Below, in pieces: positions 10,137 through 21,036 of a stretch of DNA of 64,000 bases (position 1 is the first letter of the stretch; each line of letters starts with the position of its first letter). The position numbers were made by a program, and so were the translations under genes. The DNA is from Euclidia mi (lineage: Eukaryota; Arthropoda; Insecta; Lepidoptera; Erebidae): positions 106,991,279 through 107,055,278 of the forward strand of contig OX123182.2 of assembly GCA_944739405.2 (NCBI GenBank), written 5' to 3'. The notes below the pieces were generated by a model, which had not been told where the DNA came from, did no database searches, and saw only the letters and a program-made list of their open reading frames with translations.

Positions 10137-12570
10137 ATGGCTTACATTATAAATTTCTCATTATTAACTAAAGCGGAATTAGAATATGAGACCACAATAC
10201 GCGGCGTTTCAAAGCCTGACGATCCCCGCAAACAAATCGCTAAACTTTCAGTTAAAACTCCCTCAGAGGATATATTATCTTCACCCTTCCCACCAGAGGA
10301 GGATGTGGCAGAAGTGGAAAAGTCGTTATTAAGATCAAATAAACACTTATCTATGTTGGAAGCAAACTATACTTCCGAGCTTCAACAGAAGGTCGAAACC
10401 GTGCTACACCATTGTGTTCATCGACTGAATAGAGTGGATACCGACAGTCTTGATATTAAAAAAATTGAGTCTGTGTGGAATAAATTTAATGACTTATATA
10501 CGAAATTACAATTAATCACGAGCCGTAATTCGCGGTCGGATTGCTCAGTGGCAGAGGGAAACACTTCCTATAATTACGACCGTAAGCTTTTTTCGGAATT
10601 AGGTAAATTCAAATTTAACGGTAAATCATGACTGTGTAAGATCCTTTATTGAAAAAATTGATGAATTTATGTCCTGTAGATCTATTCCTCACGACAAGAT
10701 GTTGTCTTTCGCTTTTGAAATATTTTCGGGTGACGCATTAGTTTGGTATCGTTCTGTTAAAAATAATGTAAAGACTTGGTTAGAACTTTGCGAACTTTTG
10801 AAACGAGATTTCAGTCCGCATAACTACGATTATCGGCTTATGACGGAGATTCGTCAGCGCTCACAGGGCGAAAACGAATCAATAACTATTTACGTGGCAA
10901 AAATGCACGGTCTGTTTTCGCGACTTAGTTCTCCTATCGCTGATTCGGAGAAGCTAGAAATTTTGCTAAATAATATTAGACCTTGTTACACTAATTGTCT
11001 GCTCACTGCAAAGGTTGTTGATGTTGATAGTCTGGTCGAAGTTTGTCGTCTTTTCGAAAATTACCAAAGTCGCAGTAAGCAATTTTCTGAACCCCCTAAA
11101 GTTTCAAAGAATACTGTAGCACCTGATCTAGCGTATAATTATCCGTTTTCTAATTTTTCTTCAAAGAAAAATGTTTACAATCATAATCACTTCTATAAAT
11201 ATAACTCTGTCGCTGATACATCGAGATACAAGTCTGTACCACAAGTTAACGCCGTCTCGAGTACTTCTAATATAAATAAAATTTTTTGCGTGCGTTGTAG
11301 ATGCAATTCGCACTCATTACGTAATTGCCGTCAACCACACTAACTTATCTGTTTTAACCGCTTGCCTGCCCGTGTTATATGGCATATAACAAAATTCAAA
11401 CACTAAATTGCTCGTGTTATATGGCATATAACATCGCATCTCAGTCTACTTTGCCCGTGTCATACTGTATATGACATGGCTCCTGCGGTCGAAAGAGTGA
11501 AATATACTCGTCTCAGTCGCTCTAGGGCTTATTTTGTATTATGTATCTCGTTTCTACGTTAAATTTCCCGTCATACTAATCCCAGGCGAGTTTCGACTCC
11601 ATAGAGAAATTAAAAAAAAAAACGTTCGCTGTCAATGTTGTCATTGAGTGTTGAGTCGGTGCGGAATGTGCGGAATGTGTGAGTGTATTTGTGCTGTTTT
11701 TTCTGTTAAATTTAGTTTTATTCTTTAAGATCTATTGTGTTTATCAAGGTATGTAAATAACTAACACGTATATATAATAATTCCAGCATGAAATATAAGA
11801 TTTGACTTTTTTCGAGACCTTAAGTAGATTTTGGCGCGCAACAGTGATTTTACTGAGAGCATGGGAACTGATTCAGAAATGTTCATATTACTCAGAAGTG
11901 GTGAATGCTATCCGTATGATTTCTTTTTGTTTTAAAAGAATATGAGACAACTTATTTAGTGTTTATTTATTTGTATGTTTAAAACTGTTATTTGTGCATT
12001 ATATGGCCTTATCAAATTTAACATAAATTACGCCGCGCGGCGCCAGATAATGGTTTGGAATCAGAGGCCTGTAATTCATAAATATGTATAAACAAGTGTA
12101 CTTTTTTATTTTTATCTTATTTTCTTATATATAAGTAACGTAATTAAATATTAAAAACGATATGTCACCGCTTTAAGTATTGAGGTATGAACTTATAAAT
12201 ACAAAGCGAGCTCTAAAACGCGCTATCTCAATTTCAAACGAGCATCACTCGACACCAGAATCGTAATCTAAATAAACAAAGATAACATTGTATAGTTAGT
12301 TTCATAACAAACATAAATAATATAACACTTGACAACCTTTCAAAACAAATTGAGTCACAAGGACCGATTGTGTGGAACCCAACCCGCGCGCCGAGGCGAT
12401 AAAAACGCGCGGGCATTTGATCGTTATCGCTTTCAAGTGGCCGGGCAGAGGGGCCGGCGTGGGTTGCGGCGCGGAGCAAGCAAGCGGTTAAATGCGGTAC
12501 AAAGGGTTTCAAGGTGTCAGACTGCCCCAATTGTAAATCTAAGTCGACCCCTACAGTTTCAAAAAACTAG
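10137..12570 (+). pseudogene. Gypsy copy 1 gag, frameshifted and interrupted
   Basis: The gag polyprotein starts at ATG 10137 (MAYIINFSLLTKAELEYE). The first 164 residues end where a single-base loss near 10629 shifts the frame; the following frame (from about 10640) carries the capsid region (SFAFEIFSGDALVWYRSV). The nucleocapsid has two Cys knuckles: CVRCRCNSHSLRNC near 11290-11335 and, after the piggyBac-like MITE at 11358-12487, the second one (12488-12570, KVSDCPNCKSK). The second gypsy copy shows the uninterrupted arrangement. Gag packages element RNA; this copy cannot make it whole. Confidence 0.8.
11354..12491. mobile_element. piggyBac-like MITE (1130 bp) in gag
   Basis: TTAA duplications at 11354-11357 and 12488-12491 flank a segment starting CCGCTTGCCTGC and ending GCAAGCAAGCGG. 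The second gypsy copy lacks the segment and has one TTAA, which confirms the insertion. TTAA and a CC-GCTTGCCTGCC-type end fit piggyBac. Close to the left end there are three copies of a short palindromic unit (GTTATATGGCATATAAC twice, GTCATACTGTATATGAC once). No transposase is encoded. Confidence 0.8.
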
Positions 12571-12599
12571 TTAACAAGGATTGTGGAAAATCAAATTAT

Positions 12600-15500
12600 A
12601 CAACAAATTGTAATAAAACAGAGTGGAATAATTGGTTGGACTTTTAAAAAAAATTCTTTAGTAGCTATCATATATCCTCAATCCGTAATTCTAAAGTAGA
12701 ATATTTACCTTACGTTACCCTAAAATTAAACGGAATACCTACCACTGGTCTTTTAGATTCTGGATCTTGCGTTACAATTTTAGGTAATAATTTGCATAAC
12801 TTATTTTTGAAAGACGATGTTTGGATAAATCGAAACCTTTAAGGTTAATAACAGCTGGCGGCGAACGATTTGAGTCATTGGGATCGGTGTTTCTACCCTT
12901 TGAGTTTCAGGATAAATTGATTAACTTAGAAGTTCATGTTGTACCTGGGATTCAAAATTCCCTTATCCTTGGCATGGATTTTTGGCGAAGCTTCGGCCTA
13001 TTTCCTAACAAATTAGAGTCTGTTTTGATTGTGAACAAGTCTGACGCTCAAGTAATGGAGTTGCAGGCAGTTCCCCCTACACATCTTGTTTCTTATGATA
13101 ATCTTACAGTCGACCAGAGAGCTACCGCCGACAACATTATTTCTAAATTTACCGATATTTCATACGAGAAGCGGGGTCTCGGTTGCACAAATATTATTTC
13201 TCATTCAATTGATACAGGTGATTGCCCCCCTATTCGGAAAAACTTAAAACAAAGAATTGTAATAAAGCATCTTGACGACATGCTCTCAGAGGATGTTGTT
13301 GAACGATCTGAAAGCCCGTGGTCAAACCCGGTCATTTTGACCCCTAAGAAGAATGGTGAACTGCGTTTTTGTTTGGACAGTCGTAAATTAAATTCCGTTA
13401 CAAAAAAGATGCTTATAGCTTGCCTTATATTTCGGAAATTTTAGATAATCTGAGAGATGCTAAATACTTGTCTAGTTTAGACTTGTCTAAATCTTTTTGG
13501 CAAACATTAATTAAAGAAGAGGACCGTTGCAAAACAGCCTTTTATATTCCTACGCGTGGCACATTTAAATTCAAAAGAATGCCCTTCGGTCTTACGAATG
13601 CGCCAGCTAAATAACGATTAGTTGATATTTTATTTTATGCTCCAGAATTTGAAAATAAGGTTTTCTGTTTTATCGATGACATAATCTGTATCACGTCCAG
13701 CTTCAACGAGCATATTACTCTTTTATTACGCATTCTTGATAAACTAAAAAGCGCTAATTTAACAATTAATCTCGAAAAATGTCAATTTTTTAGAGATAAA
13801 CTAAAATATTTAGGCTATGTTGTCGACTTTAGTGGATTGCATCCCGATCCGGATAAAGTAAATTCAATGAAAAATTATCCCACTCCTTCTAATAGAAAAG
13901 AAGTACGTTGTTTTTTAGGCGCAGCCTCGTGGTACAGGCGTTTTATACCGAATTTTAGCTCTATTGCTGCACCCTTAAATAAGTTAACATCTCAAAGTAA
14001 AAACGCACCTCCATTCTGTTGGACGACAGAGGCTAATGAGGCGTTTAATAACCTAAAGAATTGTTTGATTTCCTCCTCGGTGTTGGCTTGTCCTGACTAC
14101 TCGCAACCTTTTGAAATACACTCAGATGCTAGCGATTTTGGACTTGGCGCGATCCTCTGTCAAAGGTTAAATGGTGAGGAAAGAGTCATAGCGTACTATA
14201 GCAAATCACTCACTAAGCAAGAAAAAAATTACAGTGCCACAGAGCGCGAAGCCCTGGCTGTTCTATCTGCTATAGAACACTGGCGTTGTTATGTTGAAAA
14301 TGGTAAAAAGTTTATTGTTTACACAGATCACGCTGCTTTGAAATGGTTCTTGACCTTAAATAACCCTACTGGCCGGTTAGCCAGATGGGGAGTTCGCTTA
14401 TCTTCCTATAATTTCGAAATACGTCATCGTCGGGGTTCCGATAACGTTTTACCTGATTTTCTGTCTCGCTCTTTACCCGTTTCTGCTATTGCTAATGATA
14501 TAAATATAGATATTAATTCTAATCAAAATTTACCAGTTTCTACTAATGATCCTTGGTATTTAAATATCTATAAAGGCTGTTTAGGTTCTCCAACTTCCTT
14601 TGTTAACTATCAAGTAATAAACAATAAATTGTATTATTTAAAAAAAACATTAAACCCTCTCACTAGAGAATTTCAATGGAAAGAGGTTATTCCGTCATTC
14701 TTCGCCCACTGCTGGACATCTGGGTATTTTTAAGACATACAAACGTCTCGCACTTAATTACTTTTGGCCTGGTATGTACACCGATGTTGTCAAGTTCGTC
14801 AGTTCATGTGAACCTTGTATCACCCATAAACACCAAAATCACCCAAATTTAGGTCTAATGGGAAAACCCAAATCATGTCAAAAGCCCTTTCAGACGATTA
14901 GTATTGATTTGATTGGTCCATTGCCTCCCAGCAGGAAACAAAACACTTTTATATTTGTGGTCAGTTGTTGTTTCTCTAAATATTGTTTACTTTTCCCCAT
15001 TAAACGGGCAACTGCAGAAGTGATAACAAAAATTCTTGAGGAAAATGTATTTTTGGTGCATGGAATTCCATCTATTATTGTTTTGGATAACGGTAAACAA
15101 TTTATTAGCGCAACCTTTAAAAGTATGTTGTCAAAATATAAAATTCCAAATTTGCATTTTACACCGTTGTATACTCCCCACGTTAATTTAGTTGAACGTT
15201 ACAACAAAACCATTATGACAGCTATTTCAACGTTCATAGAATCTGATCATCGAATCTGGGACACTCTAATCACTAAAGTTCAATTCGCCGTTAACTGCGC
15301 AGTTAGTGAGGTTACTGGTTATTCTCCTAATTTCCTTGTTTTTGGTAGGGAGGTCATAACATGTGGTTCTCAGTATATTGATAAGAAATTTAATTCCGAT
15401 ATGGTGCTTGAACCACGGGACGGCTATGCCGAAACTTTAGGCTATTTATCTTCTATTTTCGAGAAGGTACATTCAGCTCTGTTGTCGGCCCACCAACGAA

Positions 15501-15745
15501 ATTGTTCATCTTATAATCTTCGCCGTAAACAGGCAGAATTCAATGTCGGTGATATAGTTTGGCGCAGAACGTTTCATTTTAGTGATAAGTATAAATACTT
15601 TAGCAAGAAATTGGCGCCTAAATTTATTAAATGTAAGATTGCCTCAAAAAAATCACCTCTAGTATACAAAATTAACGACATGGCTGGAAAACCTTTAGGC
15701 GATTGGCACATCAAGGATTTAAAGTTGATTAATTACAAAGAATAA
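12600..15745 (+). pseudogene. Gypsy copy 1 pol (protease, RT, RNase H, integrase), broken
   Basis: Domains in order: retropepsin (GLLDSGSC near 12745, out of frame with what follows because one T is missing near 12822); reverse transcriptase from about 12860, with a one-A loss near 13408, a stop at 13612 beside a 3-base deletion, and the catalytic FIDD near 13672; RNase H (IHSDASDFGLGAIL, near 14120); and integrase (14774-15745, IDLIGP, VLDNGKQF and VERYNKT supplying D, D and E). Between RNase H and integrase a 32-bp deletion near 14696 removes the zinc-finger His residues and shifts the frame. All breaks are clear when compared with the copy at 40478-43693. There is no envelope gene downstream. 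Confidence 0.9.
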
Positions 15746-16936
15746 TAAAAGTATAAAAACAACAATAAGAATACCTTCTACCTATTCATTGTTTAATTTT
15801 TTCAAACGAACGTTTCTAATTTATATTACCGTTTGTAGTAGTGCCTACTATAAATTGATATTTTCTGTGGTGGGTAGCAAATATTTTTTTTCTCGTAAAC
15901 AATACTATTTTTCAAATTGCTGCGCAATTGTGTACTCAAATGTTATGTTGAACATTGTTTTAAAAAATACTAACCATTAACTAAATATATTGTTTTTTTT
16001 ACCCTGTGATTAGTGGTTAAAAGGTCGCTATTAGCTGAGCATACAAGTTCGATTCTCGCATGCGTATTTTCTTTCCGCAAATCTAATTGTTGAAATGCAT
16101 CTTGATTGGCGTATTGTTTTTCGCCGTGCCTTGTTCTGAAGTTCTGTTGTTATTCTTAATTCTGTATAAATTCCATAATCAAATTGTTATTATAGGTACT
16201 TTATAAACGATCATGGTGATTAACCGTGCGTCGCGAGCTCGGAACAGTCGAATAGTACCTACCATTTAGATCGTACCTAGTTGTCGTTATGACGCACGCG
16301 CGTTCACTCAGCGACGCGCCGATAAATAAGTGCCTAACTAATGACTCACCATCGTTTACATTCAAAAGGTGGTTACTGGTCGTGTTCTAGTTATTAATTA
16401 GAGCAAAATATTTATTAATTTCTTTCCTTTGACATTGAGCGGTCCGATCGTGTCTGCGGCTTGTATTATTTTTGTTCATCTTTACGAAAAATCTGTTGTT
16501 ATACCTAACTATATTCAAAAAGTTTACTTATCTAGTGGCAAAGGCCGAACCCAAGATTTATAAGTCGTAGGGCTAGATCAAGTTTCTTATATCTACAAAT
16601 CATTATTACCTAATAATTACCCTAAGCGCTTCTCCATAGATTGTTATCTTTAATATTAGGCTATTACACTGGCCTCGGCATTTACATGTAGGTATGTGTG
16701 ATGAATTATGAATGATAAATGTTTATGTTCAAATTCAGACTGCCGTTGTACGCGTGAAGAATGCAAGCGTGGGTCATTATTATTTAGGTATCCTAATTAG
16801 CGTATAGGGTTGTCACTTGTTCAAGGTACTCAGGCCCTTGTTTTCTCTAATTTCAGGGAGTATCTTCAGGGCTGCTACGCCCGTAGGGCTAGGGAATTTT
16901 CCTTAGGGAAAATCCCGGCCTAACGGGGGGGGGGGG
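15746..16936 (+). other. Gypsy copy 1 3' noncoding region and polypurine tract
   Basis: About 1.2 kb separates pol from the 3' LTR and is conserved in copy 2, but has no convincing gene: a 63-codon frame at 15789-15980 is shifted in copy 2 by one T. The segment 16004-16066 resembles a tRNA gene, with a GTGGTTAAAAGG A-box-like and a GTTCGATTCTC B-box-like block. A run of 12 G (16925-16936) directly before the LTR acts as the polypurine tract. Confidence 0.65.
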
Positions 16937-17332
16937 TGTGACGTCACATCGCACCCCTGCGCCGCGAGCCTCGCTACGAGTGATGCACAGCAGTGGGCCG
17001 TTCCCTCGCGCCCCTCCACGCCGGCCCTATAAATACAGGGGACACACGAGGCTTGGCCCTTTTGCTCCGGCCAGCACCACCGAGTTGAGTACAAGATCAT
17101 CTGAAGACCTGTGAAGTGCCAACGTCGACCACGCCCTGGATAATTGTCTCTTCTGTAACCTTAATCGTCAGTTCTTTTTTTGTAACGAATAACTGGAATT
17201 ATAACGCGAGTTTAAACTTTCCCGGTGATATTTTTTATTTATTTCCTGTAAGTCAACCTAATTATCTCTCTTTAATTGCTCGGCGAGTGATCGATCCCGG
17301 CTACCCCGTGGAAATCAATCACTCGTGCGACA
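16937..17332 (+). repeat. 3' LTR of gypsy copy 1
   Basis: This 396-bp LTR runs from TGTGACGTCACA to GTGCGACA. It holds the TATA box CTATAAATA (17027-17035) and is the uninterrupted version of the 5' LTR. It is followed by the TSD CCTC and then by R1 ORF2 sequence. Confidence 0.92.
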
Positions 17333-17336
17333 CCTC

Positions 17337-18390
17337 TATAAGCTCTTTCCGGGATCGAGTCTTGGCATCTGCGATCGCAAAACTGAGCGCCTTTGCAGCG
17401 ACTCCATACTCCCGCCTCATATCGACAACCTCTTCGGCTGTGACTCGCCGTCTTCGTCGGGCTCTCTGATATCGGCGACGGGCCCTGACGCACTCTGTGC
17501 GTAATTGCGCTATTTCGGGCGACCACCAATATACCGAGCCCCTTTTCGCTCCTGGCCGAACCCGTGGCATCGATGCGTCACACGCGTCTGTTATGACACG
17601 ACGGAACCAGGCTGCCTGTGCTTCGGGATCAGACGAGACCTCTTACTCTTGCCAGTCCGCGGCGGTGGCTGCGGCGACGAGCATGTCTTTATCCATTCGC
17701 TTGAGGGACCAACGACGTGGAAGTTAGCGCCAGGGCGGCGGATGGCCACATCAAACATGATGTGGCGGTGGTCCGACAGAGTGATCACCTCCGTTGCCAC
17801 TTTCCATCCTGTCACCAGGTTGATGGCGTCTGGAGTGGCCCATGTCAGGTCGACGATCGACTCCCCCTGCCACCGTACACAGGTACTGATCGAACCCCGA
17901 TTTAAAATGCCGAGGTCCAGTCCCGCCGCCCACTCGATGAGTGTACCTCCTCTTACATCGTCTAGGCGATCGCCCCACTCAGTAGAACGGGCATTAAAAT
18001 CGCCTAGAACGAGTACCGGACGGGACAGGTAGCCGCACACGCAACTTCTAAGACCATCTAGATACGCCTTGAAGGCGGAGAGGCCGCAATTAGGGGATAT
18101 GTAGCAGCCCACTATAACCAGTGGACCCCACTCTACTGCCACAAACCCTAGCCCCCTCTGAAGGAGAGTGCAATGGGGGTCATTTTCCCCTCCTGCCCAG
18201 TAAACGGCAGCGGTGCCATCCTCCGATCCAAACCATCGGGGATGGTCCGGGATGGAGTATGGCTCTGCTACCACCGCTAAAGCAACCGACCACTCCGCGA
18301 GTGTCTGCATCAGCAGATCTTGTGCTGCGCGGCAGTGATTTAGGTTGCTCTGTAGAATTCTGTGGGGGAGCGCGAATTTTAGGCCTCCAT
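17337..18390 (-). pseudogene. R1-clade ORF2, endonuclease domain and linker
   Basis: Reading leftward, the probable start codon at 18390-18388 is followed by an early stop or shift. The endonuclease then reads LPHRILQSNLNHCRAAQDLL, VAEPYSIP (catalytic E), VLGDFNARSTEWG (D, N), SIVDLTWATPD and LSDHRHIMFDV (SDH motif). This is an APE-like nuclease that nicks the target for reverse transcription. Frameshifts near 17640-17690 move the linker (EAQAAWFRRVITDACDASMP and following) into another frame, which runs to 17337 where the gypsy LTR begins. ORF2 resumes at 6665. All catalytic blocks of the nuclease are present, but the frame is broken. Confidence 0.85.
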
Positions 18391-18476
18391 TACTTCCTCT
18401 GCCGGTTGGGTAGCCGGCTGAGACGTTCCTACAGCCAGCGGTGAGTCTGAGCTGCCCGCGGCTGGGGCTGAAGTAA

Positions 18477-20505
18477 TTATTCGCCCTCTTTTTTTGTTAT
18501 TTTTAGGTGGGGAGCATTTCTTACTCCCCAGCCATGGTCATCATGGTCCGCGGGCAGACCAAGATCCGAGCAGACAGGACACCTCAGCGCGGAAGCGGTG
18601 CATGCACGCGCCACGTGACCTGTGCTACCGCACACGTAACACCGTGCGCCGCGATCTGTCTCATTGGGGCACGTTGCCCTTACGTGTCCCATTTCAAGGC
18701 ACCGGTAACACTGTAACGGTCGAGCTGCCAGCACCTCTACCCTAGCCGAAGCCCATCCCACTTGAACCCGCTTGGCGATTGCTAGTTTGCGAACCGCCGC
18801 AAGTGGGCAGCGAACCCAGGCCGTACCTAGCCGCGATCGGGAGACACGAAGGGCTCCAACCTTTACCTCGGATGCAAGACATCCACCTACCGCAGCCACA
18901 GCTTCGGCAACCTCGGCTGGGATGATGGACTCATCTAAGTCCATAACCCGTACTTCGCCTGTTTTGCACGGACGTGCATGACCGCGCCCGTGCCAGAGAG
19001 GACTTGCCGCAGGCGTTCCGCGAGCGCGTCCGCCTTAGCGGCATTTCCTTCTCCAGGAACCTGTAAAATCAGAGCCCCGGTGATAGCCCTCTTGACGCGT
19101 ACACCACCCGCAATGCCAAGATCGGCTAGCTTAATATTTCCCTTGGCAGTTTCCATTACCTTAGCCATTGAAATCTCCGAGCCAGGGGGTAAGGAAATCG
19201 TGATGGCTGCAGTCGAAGGAGGCCGCGGTACAACCTTTTCTTTGGGCGGTGGATGGGCAGTCGTTGTTCTGGCATCCCTGGTCTTCGTCTTTCTGCCAAC
19301 GACCGTGGCCCAGACTTCCGTAGCTGGCGGGACAGACTGTGGTTGTGTTGGAGCAGGGCTTTTGGGCACCGACGCTGGCGGCTCCTTCACCGCTCGTCGT
19401 CCTTTCTTTCGCTTGCGTGCCCTTTTCCCGGCCGGCGTAACTATATCGATCACTCCACTTGAGACCGCGCTCTGAGAAGGCTGAAGGCCCCAGTCGGAAA
19501 AAAACCTTGCCAGGGCCTCTACACGGACCTCAGCCAGTACGCGGTCCACCTGGGATATATACTGGTCCCGGGTAGATGTGGGGCTCAACCCGGGTCGCGT
19601 CTTTGGCCTTTCATAGGGGTGAAGCAGCCGCGCTGGTCCCTTCTGCAGGCTTCAACGGGAGCCTTTCATGGCTTCCACGGCGGAGCTCCTCCAGTTCCCT
19701 GGTCAAGGCAGCCACTTGCTTTCCTAAGGAGGCTAGCTGGGATCGGAGTTCGTGATAACCTCCCAGTCAAGGACGCCGGGGTTCTCGGGTCGATTCTTCC
19801 GTGGAGCTCCGACACCCCGACCTTGCCGACCGCAACTGCCTCTCTCAGGAATACCTTCTTCTGGCCTCTGAAACCTTTAGTTCCTTCTAAAACTTTTTCC
19901 ACCACCGACAATGCTTCCAAAACTTTGGAGACATCGGCGGTCGGCTGGTCCCGCAGTTCGACCGGAACTTCTTCCGCGCGAGACTGTTCACTGCCCGAGG
20001 GGATTTTTATGCCAAGCGCGTCCTCGCGCTCTGTCTCCGTTCCTGTTTCCGTTCCGCTTCTCCCAATATTGGTGTTTTTAGGAACCCGTTTGGACCGCGG
20101 CAACTTATTGGGCAGATTTACATCGGCCGGGCCGTTTGGCTTTCTCTTGTGTCCCCTTCCCTCCTTAGGGGTCTGGGACGACAACGAGGAGACAGACATG
20201 AATGAACTGTCACTGTCCTCCGATACCCTTCGCTGTCGCCTTCTTTCTCCGTTTGGAGTAGTCTGCCTACTCCTATCTGTGTCCTTTTCGCCCGACTGGA
20301 CACGGGACGACGCCGAACTAGGCGTTCTGGGGCGCACAAAACTGGGCGTGTGCAGGCAACCCGAACTCGGGTATTGGCGCGGATTGCCCCCCCCAGAATA
20401 CGAGGGGCTGGACACTACGGCTGACGCCGGAGTGCCGAGGGATTCTCCGCCTGCTAAGCGGACGGTACCCTCCTGGGGTAATATCTTCTTTTGATCCGTC
20501 GCCAT
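18477..20505 (-). pseudogene. R1-clade ORF1 (gag-like), frameshifted
   Basis: ATG at 20505 (MATDQKKILPQEG) starts a 279-residue Ser/Pro-rich basic segment that ends by frameshift near 19666. The middle part (19588-18935) contains a basic patch (GKRARKRKKGRR) and the conserved globular region, and shifts again near 18940. The last part (18944-18477) has three Cys knuckles: CYRCLEMGHVRATC, CYVCGSTGHVARAC and CPVCSDLGLPADH. This domain order is that of R1-clade ORF1, an RNA-binding protein that forms the ribonucleoprotein. The large plus-strand open frames here are antisense shadows of this GC-rich gene. Confidence 0.85.
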
Positions 20506-20978
20506 TTTTAGTTTTGCTCCTTAAGGGGGAGCTCCCCTGGTAGCGCCCTAGTGACTGGGTTCCCCCCAGCCACGCACCTCCTCACCGGGCGCCAGAGCTT
20601 GAGGTTCGGGTTATTTTTAAAGAGGTTTTCTTCCTCGCAGTCTGTCTCCTCCCCACGTCCAGGAGAAAGACTCCCGATCCTGTCTGTTCAGGGTTGCGGG
20701 TCGGGCCGAACGGTTGCCTTTTTAAGGCCGTAGCCGCCATCGGCATCGTAACCAACGGCAGTCCCGTCGCCCCTCGGAGCCAGCCCAGCTCATCCACAGA
20801 ACCTCTGACTATGCTGAGGGACATGTGGAGAGGAGGCTGCCGTCCTGGGGTGTGGCCATAGGCCACCCAGACAGTACCCTTGCCATGTTAGCCGCGCCAG
20901 TAATATGCACAGTCGCGTGTCCACCTCCCGCGTATGTCGGATGTTAGACATGGACGCCATGGTTGGGTTTGAGGAGGC
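20506..20978 (-). other. R1-clade 5' UTR
   Basis: GC-rich noncoding sequence lies between the ORF1 start codon and the 5' end of the element, which is set by the TSD copy at 20979-20992. The internal promoter expected of R1-clade elements would lie here; no specific motif was identified. Confidence 0.6.
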
Positions 20979-21036
20979 ACAGAGCGATACCTAGTGTTCA
21001 GTTATTCCAAGAATGTAACAACTGTATTGTTTTCAG

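Larger units (their letters stand above)
6670..17332 (+). mobile_element. Ty3/gypsy LTR retrotransposon, copy 1
   Basis: The element has two LTRs (6670-9626, which includes an insertion, and 16937-17332), TG...CA ends, a TTGGCGCCC primer-binding site, gag, pol without an envelope gene, and a G-rich polypurine tract. The TSD is CCTC (6666-6669 and 17333-17336). With the Harbinger insertion removed the 5' LTR is 396 bp, exactly the length of the 3' LTR, and only about three differences were noticed (for example 6691, 6716 and 9511). That implies a recent insertion despite several frameshifts in gag and pol. Confidence 0.9.
4322..20992 (-). mobile_element. R1-clade non-LTR retrotransposon, complete but split by nested insertions
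   Basis: Both outer ends carry the same 14 bp, acagagcgatacct (4322-4335 and 20979-20992). On the minus strand the order between them is 5' UTR, ORF1 with CCHC knuckles, ORF2 with endonuclease, reverse transcriptase and a Cys-rich tail, a 3' UTR and poly(A) (14 T on the plus strand). Two ORFs, an APE-type endonuclease and a 14-bp TSD fit the R1 clade. A gypsy element (6670-17332) interrupts ORF2. Without it the element is about 6 kb, a normal R1-clade size. Both ORFs carry several frameshifts, so this copy is dead. Confidence 0.85.

Noticed and set aside
11370..11490. CRISPR-like repeat cluster (GTTATATGGCATATAAC)
   Set aside because: Only two or three imperfect palindromes with unequal spacing inside a TTAA-flanked MITE in a eukaryotic genome.
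15789..15980. 63-codon frame after gypsy pol as a possible envelope or accessory gene
   Set aside because: The second gypsy copy has one more T after the start, shifting the frame, and the composition is like AT-rich noncoding DNA.
18978..20494. Plus-strand open frames of 165 and 291 codons
   Set aside because: Antisense shadows of R1 ORF1, which carries CCHC knuckles and a plausible start.
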